A stretch of 64,000 nt of DNA from CAZSBB01 sp964605235 (GTDB lineage: Bacteria; Planctomycetota; Phycisphaerae; Phycisphaerales; Phycisphaeraceae): NCBI GenBank assembly GCA_964605235.1, contig CAZSBB010000027.1, forward strand, positions 31,972 through 95,971. Direction: 5' to 3'. The translations under genes and the position numbers were made by a program. The notes under the pieces were generated by a model, which saw only the letters and a list, made by a program, of their open reading frames with translations, had not been told where the DNA came from and ran no database searches. This document shows positions 52,797 to 60,981 of this stretch, one piece after another (within the stretch, counting starts at the first letter, position 1; each line of letters begins with the position of its first letter).

Positions 52797-52838
52797 CGGA
52801 ACTAAACTCTCCCCGGCCCAATACCCGATAACCGTTCC

Positions 52839-53096
52839 ATGGTTGGCCCCGACTACATTCTCGATCTCAGCAGCCGGCGTGCGCCAGCACCGAATGCGGA
52901 CGCCAGCGCCAAGCCCGCCACCCTGCGCAACCGCCCCTGGCTGGCAGTGCATTTCAAGTGCTGTCAGGTCTACACCCGCATCTACCGCAATGCCGCCGGC
53001 ACGGCGTATGAAGGTCGCTGCCCGCGCTGCGGGGCGCCGGTCAATGCAACAGTCGGCCCGGGCGGCACCCGCAACCGCTTCTTCACCGCCGAGTGA
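52839..53096 (+). CDS. Small Cys-rich (zinc-ribbon-like) conserved protein
   Basis: An 85-residue protein. After a low-complexity start it reads LAVHFKCCQVYTRIYRN, then GRCPRCGAPVN and VGPGGTRNRFFTAE. The pair CC and CPRC would give a four-Cys zinc site. I recognise this as a short protein type recurrent in planctomycete genomes; its function is unknown. The composition and the conserved end argue that it is real rather than a chance frame. It stands between the URO-D-like gene and a convergent nitroreductase gene. Confidence 0.75.
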   Translation: MVGPDYILDLSSRRAPAPNADASAKPATLRNRPWLAVHFKCCQVYTRIYRNAAGTAYEGRCPRCGAPVNATVGPGGTRNRFFTAE

Positions 53097-53122
53097 AAGC
53101 GCCCGCGCCAGCCACGTGACGA

Positions 53123-53728
53123 TCAGGCGAAACGATCGGTGATGATCGCCTCCGCATCGGGAATCTCCCCGCCACGCGGCCGCGCCGGCTGCACCGCTTT
53201 GCCCACCACCACGAACATGCTGATGACATGATCCGCCGGCAGGTTGATGAGCTGGCCCACCGCGTCGAAATCAAACCCGTCCATCGGACACGAGTCATAA
53301 CCCAGCGCCTTGGCGGCGAGCATCAGCGTCTGGGCCGCCATGCCGCAGGAGCGCATGGCTTCATCGCGCTGCACCTGCGGCCGATCCCGGTAGTACTGTC
53401 CAATGGCCGGCACCAGAAAATCGCGCACCTGCTGCGGAGCGTTGCGCCAGTAGCGGGCGGGGTCTTTGGCCCAGGCGTTCAGGTCCGCGCACAGCACGAT
53501 CAACAGCGAGGCGTCGGTCACCTGCGCCTGGTTCCAGGCGACCTTGCGAATCTCCTGCCGCAGTTGCGGATCCCGCACCACCACGAAGCGCCAGTTCTGA
53601 ATGTTGAACGCGGTGGGCGCCAGCCGCGCCAGCCGCAGCAGCGTGTCGACCTCCGTGTCCGACATCTGGTGCTGGGGATCGAAATGCTTGACTGCACGAC
53701 GAGCTTCAATGGCGGTGAGCGTATCCAT
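53123..53728 (-). CDS. Nitroreductase-family FMN oxidoreductase
   Basis: A 201-residue protein of the nitroreductase family: AIEARRAVKHFDP at the start binds the FMN phosphate, LARLAPTAFNIQNWRFVVV follows, and MAAQTLMLAAKALGYDSCPMDGFD lies in the C-terminal half. It would reduce quinones, nitro compounds or flavins with NAD(P)H. AAGGA before the ATG at 53728 selects this start over one at 53782. Its context is unremarkable and its substrate unknown. Confidence 0.9.
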   Translation of the reverse strand: MDTLTAIEARRAVKHFDPQHQMSDTEVDTLLRLARLAPTAFNIQNWRFVVVRDPQLRQEIRKVAWNQAQVTDASLLIVLCADLNAWAKDPARYWRNAPQQVRDFLVPAIGQYYRDRPQVQRDEAMRSCGMAAQTLMLAAKALGYDSCPMDGFDFDAVGQLINLPADHVISMFVVVGKAVQPARPRGGEIPDAEAIITDRFA

Positions 53729-53818
53729 GCGTAGTTTCCTTGAATCTGCGGATGTTAAGCCGTTGGGCGCGAGCGTCGGCATGATAGGCGCAAGCGCCAG
53801 GCCGGAGTCAAGCGCTCA

Positions 53819-54664
53819 TCAGGATTTCAAATCGCGCGTGCAGAACCGCAGCAGACCGATGACGAAACAGCTCACGTTGAACGTCGCCAGAAAAATCAGC
53901 GACTGCACCACGCTGGGCCAGCGCACCGGCTCGGCGAGCGTGCGCACCCAGCAGGCGTTGTGATAACTGATGAACCAGTGGCGATAGTCCTGGAAGTAGG
54001 GAATGTTGCGCACCACCAGATCGAGAAACAGCACGCTGAGCGTCAGGATCGTCGCCGCAGCAGGCTTGAGGCGAAAGCAACTGAACATGAACGCCAGCCC
54101 CGCGATGCTCAGGGCGCACAGCCCCAGGAAGCCGATCGCCCGGGCATAACGCCACAGCGCCTCGGCGGTGTCGAACACGCTGAAGATGCCCTCCTCGGGC
54201 GCCATGATGAACAGCTTGCCCAGATGTCCGCGGTACAGCGTCGCCGCCAGCAACGCGGTGACGCCCAGAAAAACCACCAGCAGCAGGGTGTAGATCAGGC
54301 ACGCGAGCCACTTGACCGTCAGCAGTCGCACGCGCCCCACCGGCCGACACAGCACCAGCCGCATGGTGCCGTCTTCCACTTCCTTGGCGACGATGTCCCC
54401 GCCCACCAGCGCGATGTAGAGCCCGCCCAGCAGCACGAAGGTGAAGACGATGATCGCCACCGCCAGCGTCAGCCCGCCCATATATTGCTCGGCGACGTAG
54501 CCGTTTTTTTCGAGCATGCCGGTCATCGCCCGCTGGGCTTTGGGCAGTTGCAGCAGCAGCAGGATGGTGATTTGCACCACCAGGAACGCGCCGAAGCCGA
54601 TCCACGTGCGGGGTCGAGCGAACATCTTCCACAGTTCCCAGCCCAGTTGGCGCAGGAAGCTCAT
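53819..54664 (-). CDS. ABC-2 type exporter permease
   Basis: A 281-residue membrane protein with about six hydrophobic segments: an N-terminal anchor (WIGFGAFLVVQITILLLL), LAVAIIVFTFVLLGGLYIAL followed by EDGTMRLVLCRPVGR, a motif typical of ABC-2 permeases, and later segments. It would form the membrane channel for the ATPase encoded just upstream, which it overlaps as ATGA. What it exports is not evident; the third gene of the operon encodes a pseudopilin. Confidence 0.88.
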   Translation of the reverse strand: MSFLRQLGWELWKMFARPRTWIGFGAFLVVQITILLLLQLPKAQRAMTGMLEKNGYVAEQYMGGLTLAVAIIVFTFVLLGGLYIALVGGDIVAKEVEDGTMRLVLCRPVGRVRLLTVKWLACLIYTLLLVVFLGVTALLAATLYRGHLGKLFIMAPEEGIFSVFDTAEALWRYARAIGFLGLCALSIAGLAFMFSCFRLKPAAATILTLSVLFLDLVVRNIPYFQDYRHWFISYHNACWVRTLAEPVRWPSVVQSLIFLATFNVSCFVIGLLRFCTRDLKS

Positions 54665-55599
54665 GACGTCGCCTCCTGGGTGGGTGCTGGCGCGGCTTCG
54701 AGCAGCCGCAGGTAAAACGCTTCAAGGCTTTCGCGGCGGGGCGACAGGGCATGCAGGGCGTAGCCGCGCTCCACCAGCAGGCGCGCCACTCGGGACGCAG
54801 CCTCCGGGTCATCCTGCGTCAAATGAATGCGGCCGTCCTGCACACGGTCGATCAAGCCCTGCGTGCGCAGCAGCACCAGCGCCGGCTCACGCGGGGTGAC
54901 GTCGATTTCCAACCAGCCGGCACAGTCGTCCACCTGCGACCATGGGCCGGCAAACAGCAATTCGCCGGCGCGCATGACCGCGACATGGGTGCAGACCTGT
55001 TCGACTTCATGCAGCAGATGGGAGGAGAACAGGATGGTGATGCCGCGCTCCCGGTTGAGCCGGGCGATGAGCTGACGGGTTTCGTGGATGCCCTGCGGGT
55101 CCAGCCCATCGTTGGGTTCATCCAGCAGCAGCAGGCGTGGCTCGGGGAGCAGCGCCTGCGCCAACGCCAGCCGTTGCCGCATGCCGTGGGAGTAGGTGCC
55201 GACCTTGTCGTGGATGCGCGCGGTCAACCCCACCAGCTCCACGGTTTGCTCAAGCTGGGCGCGCGACACGGGCGTGCTGAAGGACGTCAGCAGGCGCAGG
55301 TTGCGCCAGCCGCTGAGGTAGTCGTAGAAGCACGGGGATTCAAAGATGGCGCCGACGTGGCGCAGGGCGTGGTCGCGGGCGGCAAAAACATCGTGGCCGG
55401 CAATGGTGACGGAGCCGGCGTCGGGAAAGACCTGGCCGAGGATCATGCCCAGGGTGGTGCTTTTGCCCGCGCCGTTGTGGCCGAGCAAGCCGAACACGCT
55501 GCCGGCGGGAACGTCGAGGTTCAGCGGGGCGACGGCGGGACGTTTGCCAAACCGCTTGGACAGGCTGCGCAGTTGCACGAGGGGCGCGGCAACACTCAC
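54661..55599 (-). CDS. ABC exporter ATPase
   Basis: A 312-residue single ATPase domain: Walker A GHNGAGKST at residues 40-48, signature YSHGMRQRLALAQALL, Walker B LLLLDEPNDGLDP and the switch His in ILFSSHLLHEVEQ. A C-terminal 80-residue domain is usual for CcmA/NatA-type exporters. The start is GTG at 55599, in a GTGA overlap with the pseudopilin stop; the longer open frame upstream merely reads the pseudopilin gene in another frame. With the permease it makes one transporter. Confidence 0.92.
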   Translation of the reverse strand: MSVAAPLVQLRSLSKRFGKRPAVAPLNLDVPAGSVFGLLGHNGAGKSTTLGMILGQVFPDAGSVTIAGHDVFAARDHALRHVGAIFESPCFYDYLSGWRNLRLLTSFSTPVSRAQLEQTVELVGLTARIHDKVGTYSHGMRQRLALAQALLPEPRLLLLDEPNDGLDPQGIHETRQLIARLNRERGITILFSSHLLHEVEQVCTHVAVMRAGELLFAGPWSQVDDCAGWLEIDVTPREPALVLLRTQGLIDRVQDGRIHLTQDDPEAASRVARLLVERGYALHALSPRRESLEAFYLRLLEAAPAPTQEATS

Positions 55600-56183
55600 G
55601 GCGTGGTTCCCGAACCCACCAGAAAACGCAGGGATTTGTCCACGCGCCCGTCGGCATAGAGCACGTTCACCTTGTCGCGCAGGTTGGGGTGAAAGCCTTC
55701 CTTGTCGCTGCTGAGCGGCACGTGCGTGGCGTCCCGCCCGCCGATGATGGAAAAGACCTGCTCGATGCGCTGGCCGTTGACCGTGAAGTTCCAGAAATAG
55801 CTGGTGCCGCTGCTGGCGAAATAGCCCGGCTCGTCGTTGGGACACTTGAGCGCGGTCCCGGCGTCGGGAAACAGATCATTGAGCGCGACGCCCGGATCGC
55901 TGATGGCCAGCTTGTTCGCCAGCGTGGGCAGGTAGCCGTCGCTGTGGGCGAGGTAGCTGTTGAGCAGAATGCCCTGCTGGTGCAGGTTGGCGGAACACGC
56001 GGTCGCGGACGCCGCCAGCCGCGCCTGGCGCAAGGCCGGCAGCAACGCCGCCATGAGCACGACGATGATGCTCAGCACCACCAGCAGTTCGATGAGGGTG
56101 AAAGCGCGGCGCGGGTAAGAAAAGGGATAAGTACATTTAACTTTATTAAATGTACTTATCCCTTTTCTTGACCCCCGCAGCAT
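55596..56183 (-). CDS. Type II-like pseudopilin with a hairpin inserted in its leader
   Basis: A 195-residue protein. After an odd leader of 27 residues (MLRGSRKGISTFNKVKCTYP...) comes RRAFTLIELLVVLSIIVVLMAALLPAL, the prepilin signal and helix. The end carries VLYADGRVDK, a variant DGH motif with Arg. The codons for residues 5-22 come from a perfect inverted repeat (56117-56169), kept in frame. Only the ATG at 56183 can start the frame, and it lacks a clear ribosome site. Its stop overlaps the ABC ATPase start as GTGA. It may have been altered in expression by the insertion. Confidence 0.75.
   Translation of the reverse strand: MLRGSRKGISTFNKVKCTYPFSYPRRAFTLIELLVVLSIIVVLMAALLPALRQARLAASATACSANLHQQGILLNSYLAHSDGYLPTLANKLAISDPGVALNDLFPDAGTALKCPNDEPGYFASSGTSYFWNFTVNGQRIEQVFSIIGGRDATHVPLSSDKEGFHPNLRDKVNVLYADGRVDKSLRFLVGSGTTP
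56117..56169. repeat. Perfect 24-bp inverted repeat with 5-base loop, inside the pseudopilin leader
   Basis: The arms at 56117-56140 (starting AAGAAAAGGGATAAG) and 56146-56169 are exact reverse complements around CTTTA. It is much AT-richer than the surrounding DNA, so it looks like a recent foreign MITE-like insertion. Confidence 0.88.
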
Positions 56184-56191
56184 GACCGTCT

Positions 56192-56282
56192 GACGAGCCC
56201 CGACCGTGAGGGAGGGGTTGCATTCGTCTGGCCCTGCCACAGCGTCGATGTCACCACCCCTTGCTGACGCGCGGGGCTCGTC
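56192..56282. repeat. Palindromic repeat R4 (divergent copy, GACGAGCCCCG ends)
   Basis: GACGAGCCCCGACCGTGAGG at the left end pairs imperfectly with the right end at about 56255-56282 (ending GCGGGGCTCGTC). It belongs to the same style as R1-R3 and lies directly before the pseudopilin start. Confidence 0.6.
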
Positions 56283-56320
56283 AAGACCATCATTTTCAGG
56301 GGTGTTCGCGGTGGCTGGCA

Positions 56321-56908
56321 TCATCGGTGCTGCCGAGGAACTTGCAGGTTTCTCTGAATCTGTTCGATCAGCGGCTGCAGGTCCAGCTTCGCCGCCGCCG
56401 AGGCGTGGGTGAAGTAGCTCTTGAGGCCCTGCTCGACGATGCGCTGGCGCACTTCCTCGCTGACCACCTGATCCTCCGGCAGCGGGCGATGGTGGTTGCG
56501 CTGCATCTGGGTCAGCGCCTCCTGCACCATCTGCTGGCGCTTCTCGCGCGGCAGCTCGTTGAACGCTTCCATCATCTGCTTCATGCCCTGCGGCAAGGTC
56601 TGTTCCAACAGATACACCTGCTCGTCGGCGGAAAGCTGACTGAAAACCGGACGCAGCGCGCGATCCACCTGCAGTTGCTGGCGCTCCTGATAGGGCAGAC
56701 GGTTGAGCCGGTGCGCCAGGTCGTCGAGGAACGCCTGGCGCTCGGTGGGAGATTGCTCGGGCGACAGGGGGCGCTGCTGCACAAAGGCGACGACCTTGGC
56801 GGCAGTGACCTCCGCGTTGCGCGCCCACAGGAACGCCCCGCCGGCGCTGGCCCACACCGCCAGCAGCGCCAGGACGCCCAACATCAGGATGCGACGGTGT
56901 TGCTTCAT
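56321..56908 (-). CDS. Hypothetical single-anchor helical protein
   Basis: I do not recognise this 195-residue protein. One membrane segment near the N-terminus (ILMLGVLALLAVWASAGGAFLW) would anchor it with the rest in the periplasm. That part is almost all charged helix rich in Gln, Arg and Glu (FLDDLAHRLNRLPYQERQQL, LPREKRQQMVQEALTQM), with repeated heptad-like spacing. Its neighbours are repeats on both sides, and no operon partner is certain, although the pseudopilin-ABC genes follow in the same direction after 137 bases. Confidence 0.7.
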   Translation of the reverse strand: MKQHRRILMLGVLALLAVWASAGGAFLWARNAEVTAAKVVAFVQQRPLSPEQSPTERQAFLDDLAHRLNRLPYQERQQLQVDRALRPVFSQLSADEQVYLLEQTLPQGMKQMMEAFNELPREKRQQMVQEALTQMQRNHHRPLPEDQVVSEEVRQRIVEQGLKSYFTHASAAAKLDLQPLIEQIQRNLQVPRQHR

Positions 56909-57015
56909 GGTTCACCGGGACGGGAACGTGTCGATATCGTTCGCGCCGCAGGCCGGCGCGTCAAGCGCGACGTGGCGCGCCGCCAGCAAATGGTTACAGG
57001 TAAGCCGGCAAAAAC

Positions 57016-57125
57016 GAGCCCGAAGCGTAAGCGAGGGGTTGGGCGTCCGGTTGCTCAACGCTGTGGGTGATATCCGAACCGCATGGCAGGCCAATCGCTC
57101 TACCCGTCGCTGACGCTTCCGGCTC
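57016..57125. repeat. Palindromic repeat R2 (GAGCCCGAAGCGT arms)
   Basis: GAGCCCGAAGCGTAAGCGAG at 57016 pairs with CCCGTCGCTGACGCTTCCGGCTC-type sequence ending at 57125. It lies between the GatB stop and the hypothetical gene start. Confidence 0.72.
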
Positions 57126-57155
57126 GTTCAGCAGGACGCATTCATGCACGCACGC

Positions 57156-58670
57156 TCACCCCTGCAGGCGCGACTTGATCAGGTCCGTCACCAGCTTGGG
57201 ATTCGCCTGCCCCTTGGACAGCTTCATGATCTGACCCAGCAACGCGCCGATGGCTTTGTCCTTGCCCGCCTTGATGTCTTCGACCGCCTTGGCGTTGCGC
57301 GGCTCGGCGAGCACCTGATCGACGAAACCTTCCAGCGCGCCGGTGTCCGACACCTGCAGCAGGCCATGCGTTTTGGCGAGTTCGCCGGCGGGTTCGTCGC
57401 TGTCGCAGCAGAGGGCGAACAATTTGTCAGCAGCGCTGGAGCCGATCTGATCGCTGTCGGCGAGCTGGGCGAGGTCGTGAAGCTGCTGGGGCGTGATGCC
57501 CAGCTCGTGGATGGCGCAGTTGCGTTCGTTGGCGCGCTTGGCGCCGTAGTTGAGCAGCAGGGCCGCGGCACGCTTGGCGTCCAGCCCGGTCGCCAGCGCC
57601 TGCTCGAAGAAGCGCGTGAGCGCCGGCTCATCGAGCAGCGTGCGCACCACCTTGGAATCCAACCCCAGCTCGCGCGTGTAGCGCTGCTGCAGGGTCAGCG
57701 GCAAGGCGGGCATGGTTTGCCGAATGGCGTCGATCTGCTGGTCGGTCAGCGTGACGGGGACGAGGTCGGGGTCGGGGAAATAGCGGTATTCGTCGGCATC
57801 TTCCTTGTGCCGCTGGTGGGTGGTGACGCCACGCTCGTCGTCCCAGCCACGGGTGCTTTTGGTGCGCTTGTCCATGGTGCGCCCGGTTTCGAGGAACTCC
57901 TCGACCTGACGCTGCAGTTCGTAGTCAATGGAGCCCTGGACCGCCTTGAAGCTGTTGAGGTTTTTGATTTCGACGATGGGGGTGGAGAAAGACTGCTGGC
58001 CGCGCTTGATGATGACGTTGATGTTGGGCTCAAAGCGCATGTGGCCCTTCTGCATGACTGCTTCGGAGACCCCCAGATGCCGGACGATTTGCCTTAGCGC
58101 CTGGCAGAAGCTGACCACTTCCTCGGAGGTGGAGAAATCCGGCTCGGTGACGATCTCCAGCAGGGGCGTGCCGGCGCGGTTGAGGTCCACGATGGAGTAG
58201 TCAATCGGCACCCCGCCGGGCGCTTCGTGCAGCAGTTTGCCGGCGTCTTCTTCCAAGTGAGCGCGGAGAATGCGGAAACGCTTGACCGGCGCGTCCGCCC
58301 CTTCGCCCACGGGGACGTCGAGATAGCCTTCGCCGCACAGGGGCAGGTCGTACTGGCTGATCTGGTAGTTCTTGGGCAGGTCGGGGTAGTAGTAGCTCTT
58401 GCGATCCCACTTGGTGAAGCGGGCGATGGAGCAGTTGAGCGCCAGGCCGACCTTGACCGCCATTTCCACCGCCGCGCGATTGATCACCGGCAGCACGCCG
58501 GGCATGCCGATGACCACGGGGTCCAGCAGGGTGTTGGGGGCAGCTTCATAAAAGTCTGGATGCGCCACATTGGGGGCGCTGGTGAACATTTTGGTGCGGG
58601 TCGCCAGCTCGACGTGGATTTCCAGGCCGACTTTGAGGGTGGCGTGCAGGTCGGTGTCCAGGGCGGTCAT
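57156..58670 (-). CDS. gatB: Asp-tRNA(Asn)/Glu-tRNA(Gln) amidotransferase subunit B
   Basis: A 504-residue GatB: KVGLEIHVELATRTKMF at the start, the family signature DRKSYYYPDLPKNYQISQYD, then RIHLEEDAGK-like RAHLEEDAGKLLHE and DLNRAGTPLLEIVTEPDF. The C-terminal tail domain (GKANPKLVTDLIKSRL-like) is complete. With GatA and GatC it converts mischarged Glu-tRNA(Gln) or Asp-tRNA(Asn) to the amide form; those partners are elsewhere. The ATG at 58670 fits the family, and GGAG lies 10 bases upstream; the longer frame to 58976 is not supported. Confidence 0.96.
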   Translation of the reverse strand: MTALDTDLHATLKVGLEIHVELATRTKMFTSAPNVAHPDFYEAAPNTLLDPVVIGMPGVLPVINRAAVEMAVKVGLALNCSIARFTKWDRKSYYYPDLPKNYQISQYDLPLCGEGYLDVPVGEGADAPVKRFRILRAHLEEDAGKLLHEAPGGVPIDYSIVDLNRAGTPLLEIVTEPDFSTSEEVVSFCQALRQIVRHLGVSEAVMQKGHMRFEPNINVIIKRGQQSFSTPIVEIKNLNSFKAVQGSIDYELQRQVEEFLETGRTMDKRTKSTRGWDDERGVTTHQRHKEDADEYRYFPDPDLVPVTLTDQQIDAIRQTMPALPLTLQQRYTRELGLDSKVVRTLLDEPALTRFFEQALATGLDAKRAAALLLNYGAKRANERNCAIHELGITPQQLHDLAQLADSDQIGSSAADKLFALCCDSDEPAGELAKTHGLLQVSDTGALEGFVDQVLAEPRNAKAVEDIKAGKDKAIGALLGQIMKLSKGQANPKLVTDLIKSRLQG

Positions 58671-58847
58671 GGGGCGATATCTCCGTCCGAGAAAGCTGGC
58701 TGAGGGAAAGGCGTCAGGTCGGGTCCAGGAGACGGATCCACGTCTGGCGGGGTGATTGTAACAGCAGTCAGATGGACGGTTTGAGCGGGGGCCGGCGCAA
58801 TGGCGTCGGGCTGCGCGGCAGGTCCGATTCGCCCGCAAGGTCAAATA

Positions 58848-58887
58848 AAGATATAAAGGTATCTTCATCCTATTTAACAAAGGATGA
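58848..58887. promoter_or_regulatory. Two adjacent inverted repeats upstream of the porin gene
   Basis: AAGATA-TAAAGG-TATCTT (58848-58865) and TCATCC ... GGATGA (58865-58887, 11-base loop) lie in an AT-rich patch of the 333-base gap before the porin gene (58671-59003). The first may be an operator over the promoter; the second could be in the mRNA leader. The following 115 bases before the ATG are an untranslated leader with no recognised riboswitch. Confidence 0.45.
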
Positions 58888-59003
58888 TTTTGTCGATAAT
58901 TTTCCATCGATCTCGTGGCTGGGGTGTAAAGCCGACCCTTGAGATCCACGATTGCTTCAAAGCAGGATACATGCACGGCTTAGCTGAAAAGGACCAACAG
59001 ATT

Positions 59004-60500
59004 ATGAAACGCATGACAGCAACAGGGAGCAGTCTGGCGCTGACACTGCTGATGGCGGCAAGCCCGCTGGCGGCGGCGCCCACCGATGCGGAATTCGCCC
59101 AGATGCGGGCGGACTTGACGCGGCTGCAGCAGCGCAATGAGGTGCTCGAAGCCCAGATGGCGCAGGTGCATCGCGCTCAGGGCGAAACCTGGCTCAACGA
59201 GCGGCGCACCGAGGAAGTCAAAGCCCTGGTGAAGGAAGTGCTCGCCGACGCCGACACCCGCGCTTCACTGCTCGAAGGCGGCCTGACCGCCGGCCACAAC
59301 GGCAAGAACTTCTTCCTCGCTTCCGAGGACGGTTCGTTCCTGCTGAAGATTCGCGGCCACATCCAGATGCGCTACATCGCCGCCTTTGCCGACACCCCCG
59401 TCGGCTCCACCAAGGACGAAAACGAAAGCGGCTTCTCCATCCGCCGCGCCCGTGTCTGCTTCGACGGCCACCTGGGCGACCCCCGCATCATGTTCAAACT
59501 CCAACTGGGCATCAGCCGCGCCGACAACGAAGCCCTCGCGGAATACATCTGCCTCATGTACCAGTTCAACGACAACTGGATGATCTGCGTCGGCCAGGAC
59601 ATCGCCCCCTTCCTGCGTGAGGAACTGGTCGGCTCCGCCAAGCAGATGGCGCTCGAGTACTCCTACGTCAACGAACTGTTCACCGTCGATTTCGCCCAGG
59701 GCGTCACCCTGTACTACAACCAGGATCGCCTCAAGGCGGCCCTGATGGTCAACGACGGCATGCACTCGGGCGACGCCCGCTCCGGCTCCAACGTCTTCAC
59801 CCAACGCGACGACTTCGACACCCAGAACGACCCCGACGGCGCCGGCCCGCTCACCGGCGACCGTTCCACCACCGAAGATTTCGACGGCGACGCCTCCGAC
59901 TTCGCCCTCACCGGCCGCCTCGACTACAAACTCGCCGGCGACTGGAGCCAGTACGGCGACTTCACCGCCTGGGACGGCGAACCCCTGGGCGTCTTCCTCG
60001 GCGCCGCCTTCCACTGGGAACAAGGCGAATCCGGCGACCGCTTCAACAACAACGACTTCCTCATGTGGACCGCCGACCTCTCCGTGGAATACCAACGCTT
60101 CAACCTCTTTGCCGCCATCGTCGGCATGCACCTGGAAAGCGACGGCCTCAACCGCGCCGGCACCGCTGCCGCCCCCGACTACGACCTCTACGGCATCGTG
60201 GTCCACGCCGGCTATCAGATTCCCCTCGGCAAGGAAATCGTCGAACCCTTCATCCGCTGGGAATGGCTCGACCTCGATAATGCCGTCACCCGCGGCGGCG
60301 TCAACACCGACAACCAGGTCCAGCTCCTCACCGCCGGCTTCAACTGGTATCTCAACAAGCACAACGCCAAGTTCACCCTGGACGTCGTCCACGCCTTCGA
60401 CCCCCTGCCCATCTCCGCCAGCGGCGCCCACCTCATGGCCGACGACCTGGGCCGCGATGGCCAGACCGTCCTGCGGACCCAGTTCCAGTTGCTCTACTGA
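59004..60500 (+). CDS. OprP/OprO-like outer-membrane porin
   Basis: A 498-residue protein with a signal peptide (SLALTLLMAASPLAAA), a short periplasmic coiled coil (FAQMRADLTRLQQRNEVLEAQM), and then a beta-barrel in the style of phosphate-selective porins O and P (LKIRGHIQMRYIAAF, FSIRRARVCFDGHLGD, IEPFIRWEWLDLD-like EPFIRWEWLD). It ends in an aromatic residue (QFQLLY), the outer-membrane assembly signal. This supports a Gram-negative envelope. The Lys/Arg lining of OprP was not checked, so the permeant is open. It is followed by a strong terminator. Confidence 0.88.
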   Translation: MKRMTATGSSLALTLLMAASPLAAAPTDAEFAQMRADLTRLQQRNEVLEAQMAQVHRAQGETWLNERRTEEVKALVKEVLADADTRASLLEGGLTAGHNGKNFFLASEDGSFLLKIRGHIQMRYIAAFADTPVGSTKDENESGFSIRRARVCFDGHLGDPRIMFKLQLGISRADNEALAEYICLMYQFNDNWMICVGQDIAPFLREELVGSAKQMALEYSYVNELFTVDFAQGVTLYYNQDRLKAALMVNDGMHSGDARSGSNVFTQRDDFDTQNDPDGAGPLTGDRSTTEDFDGDASDFALTGRLDYKLAGDWSQYGDFTAWDGEPLGVFLGAAFHWEQGESGDRFNNNDFLMWTADLSVEYQRFNLFAAIVGMHLESDGLNRAGTAAAPDYDLYGIVVHAGYQIPLGKEIVEPFIRWEWLDLDNAVTRGGVNTDNQVQLLTAGFNWYLNKHNAKFTLDVVHAFDPLPISASGAHLMADDLGRDGQTVLRTQFQLLY

Positions 60501-60549
60501 ACCCCCCGCGCCGCCCGCCGGCCGGCAAACCGCGCGCGCAGCAACCAAC

Positions 60550-60583
60550 CCTCGGGATACCCCGCGTATCCCGAGGTTTTTTT
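60550..60583 (+). terminator. Intrinsic terminator of the porin gene
   Basis: An 11-bp perfect stem, CCTCGGGATAC with GTATCCCGAGG around CCCGC, followed by seven T residues. It overlaps the stop codon of the gene at 60582 on the other strand. Confidence 0.93.
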
Positions 60584-60917
60584 ATGACGATGATTCGTCC
60601 TGGTCCCGTTGCCGCCGCCGCTCCTGCAGATAGTCATACACGGCACACGGCGCGCACAACAGGCATCCCCCCACAAATCCCCGGGCGAACAGGACCGCCA
60701 GCTCCGGCATATCCGCCAGCGCGGTGAACATCAGCCCCACACCCGACCAGCCGGCGGCGGCAAACAGCATCTGGCTCATCCAGGACATCGGCGCGCCGAC
60801 GGAGACCCCCGGCCGACCCCAGCGCACCGGCAGCTTCGCCACCGCCACCACCGCCAACACGCCCACGCCCAGCACTGCCCAGCAGATCAACAACACCATT
60901 GCCGCCTGGTGGTCCAT
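60582..60917 (-). CDS. Hypothetical small membrane protein
   Basis: A 111-residue protein with about three membrane segments (MVLLICWAVLGVGVLAVVAV, MLFAAAGWSGVGLMFTALA, GFVGGCLLCAPCAVYDYL) and a charged C-terminal tail (QERRRQRDQDESSS). I do not recognise the family. An ATG at 60917 or a GTG at 60929 could start it. It follows the HD phosphohydrolase gene in the same direction after 64 bases and may be co-transcribed. Its stop lies in the T-run of the porin terminator. Confidence 0.6.
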   Translation of the reverse strand: MDHQAAMVLLICWAVLGVGVLAVVAVAKLPVRWGRPGVSVGAPMSWMSQMLFAAAGWSGVGLMFTALADMPELAVLFARGFVGGCLLCAPCAVYDYLQERRRQRDQDESSS

Positions 60918-60981
60918 GCTCGTTTCCACAGCAGAAATCTACGGTCAATCCGCCACCGTGGCGGAATCCTGGCGGTCGACT

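Noticed and set aside
55600..55845. N-terminal extension of the ABC exporter ATPase
   Set aside because: These codons overlap the pseudopilin gene in another frame, and the ATPase family begins right after the GTG at 55599.
56184..56915. Long frame continuing upstream of the pseudopilin start
   Set aside because: It reads a different gene (56321-56908) in the wrong frame and crosses a repeat; the prepilin leader cannot be that long.
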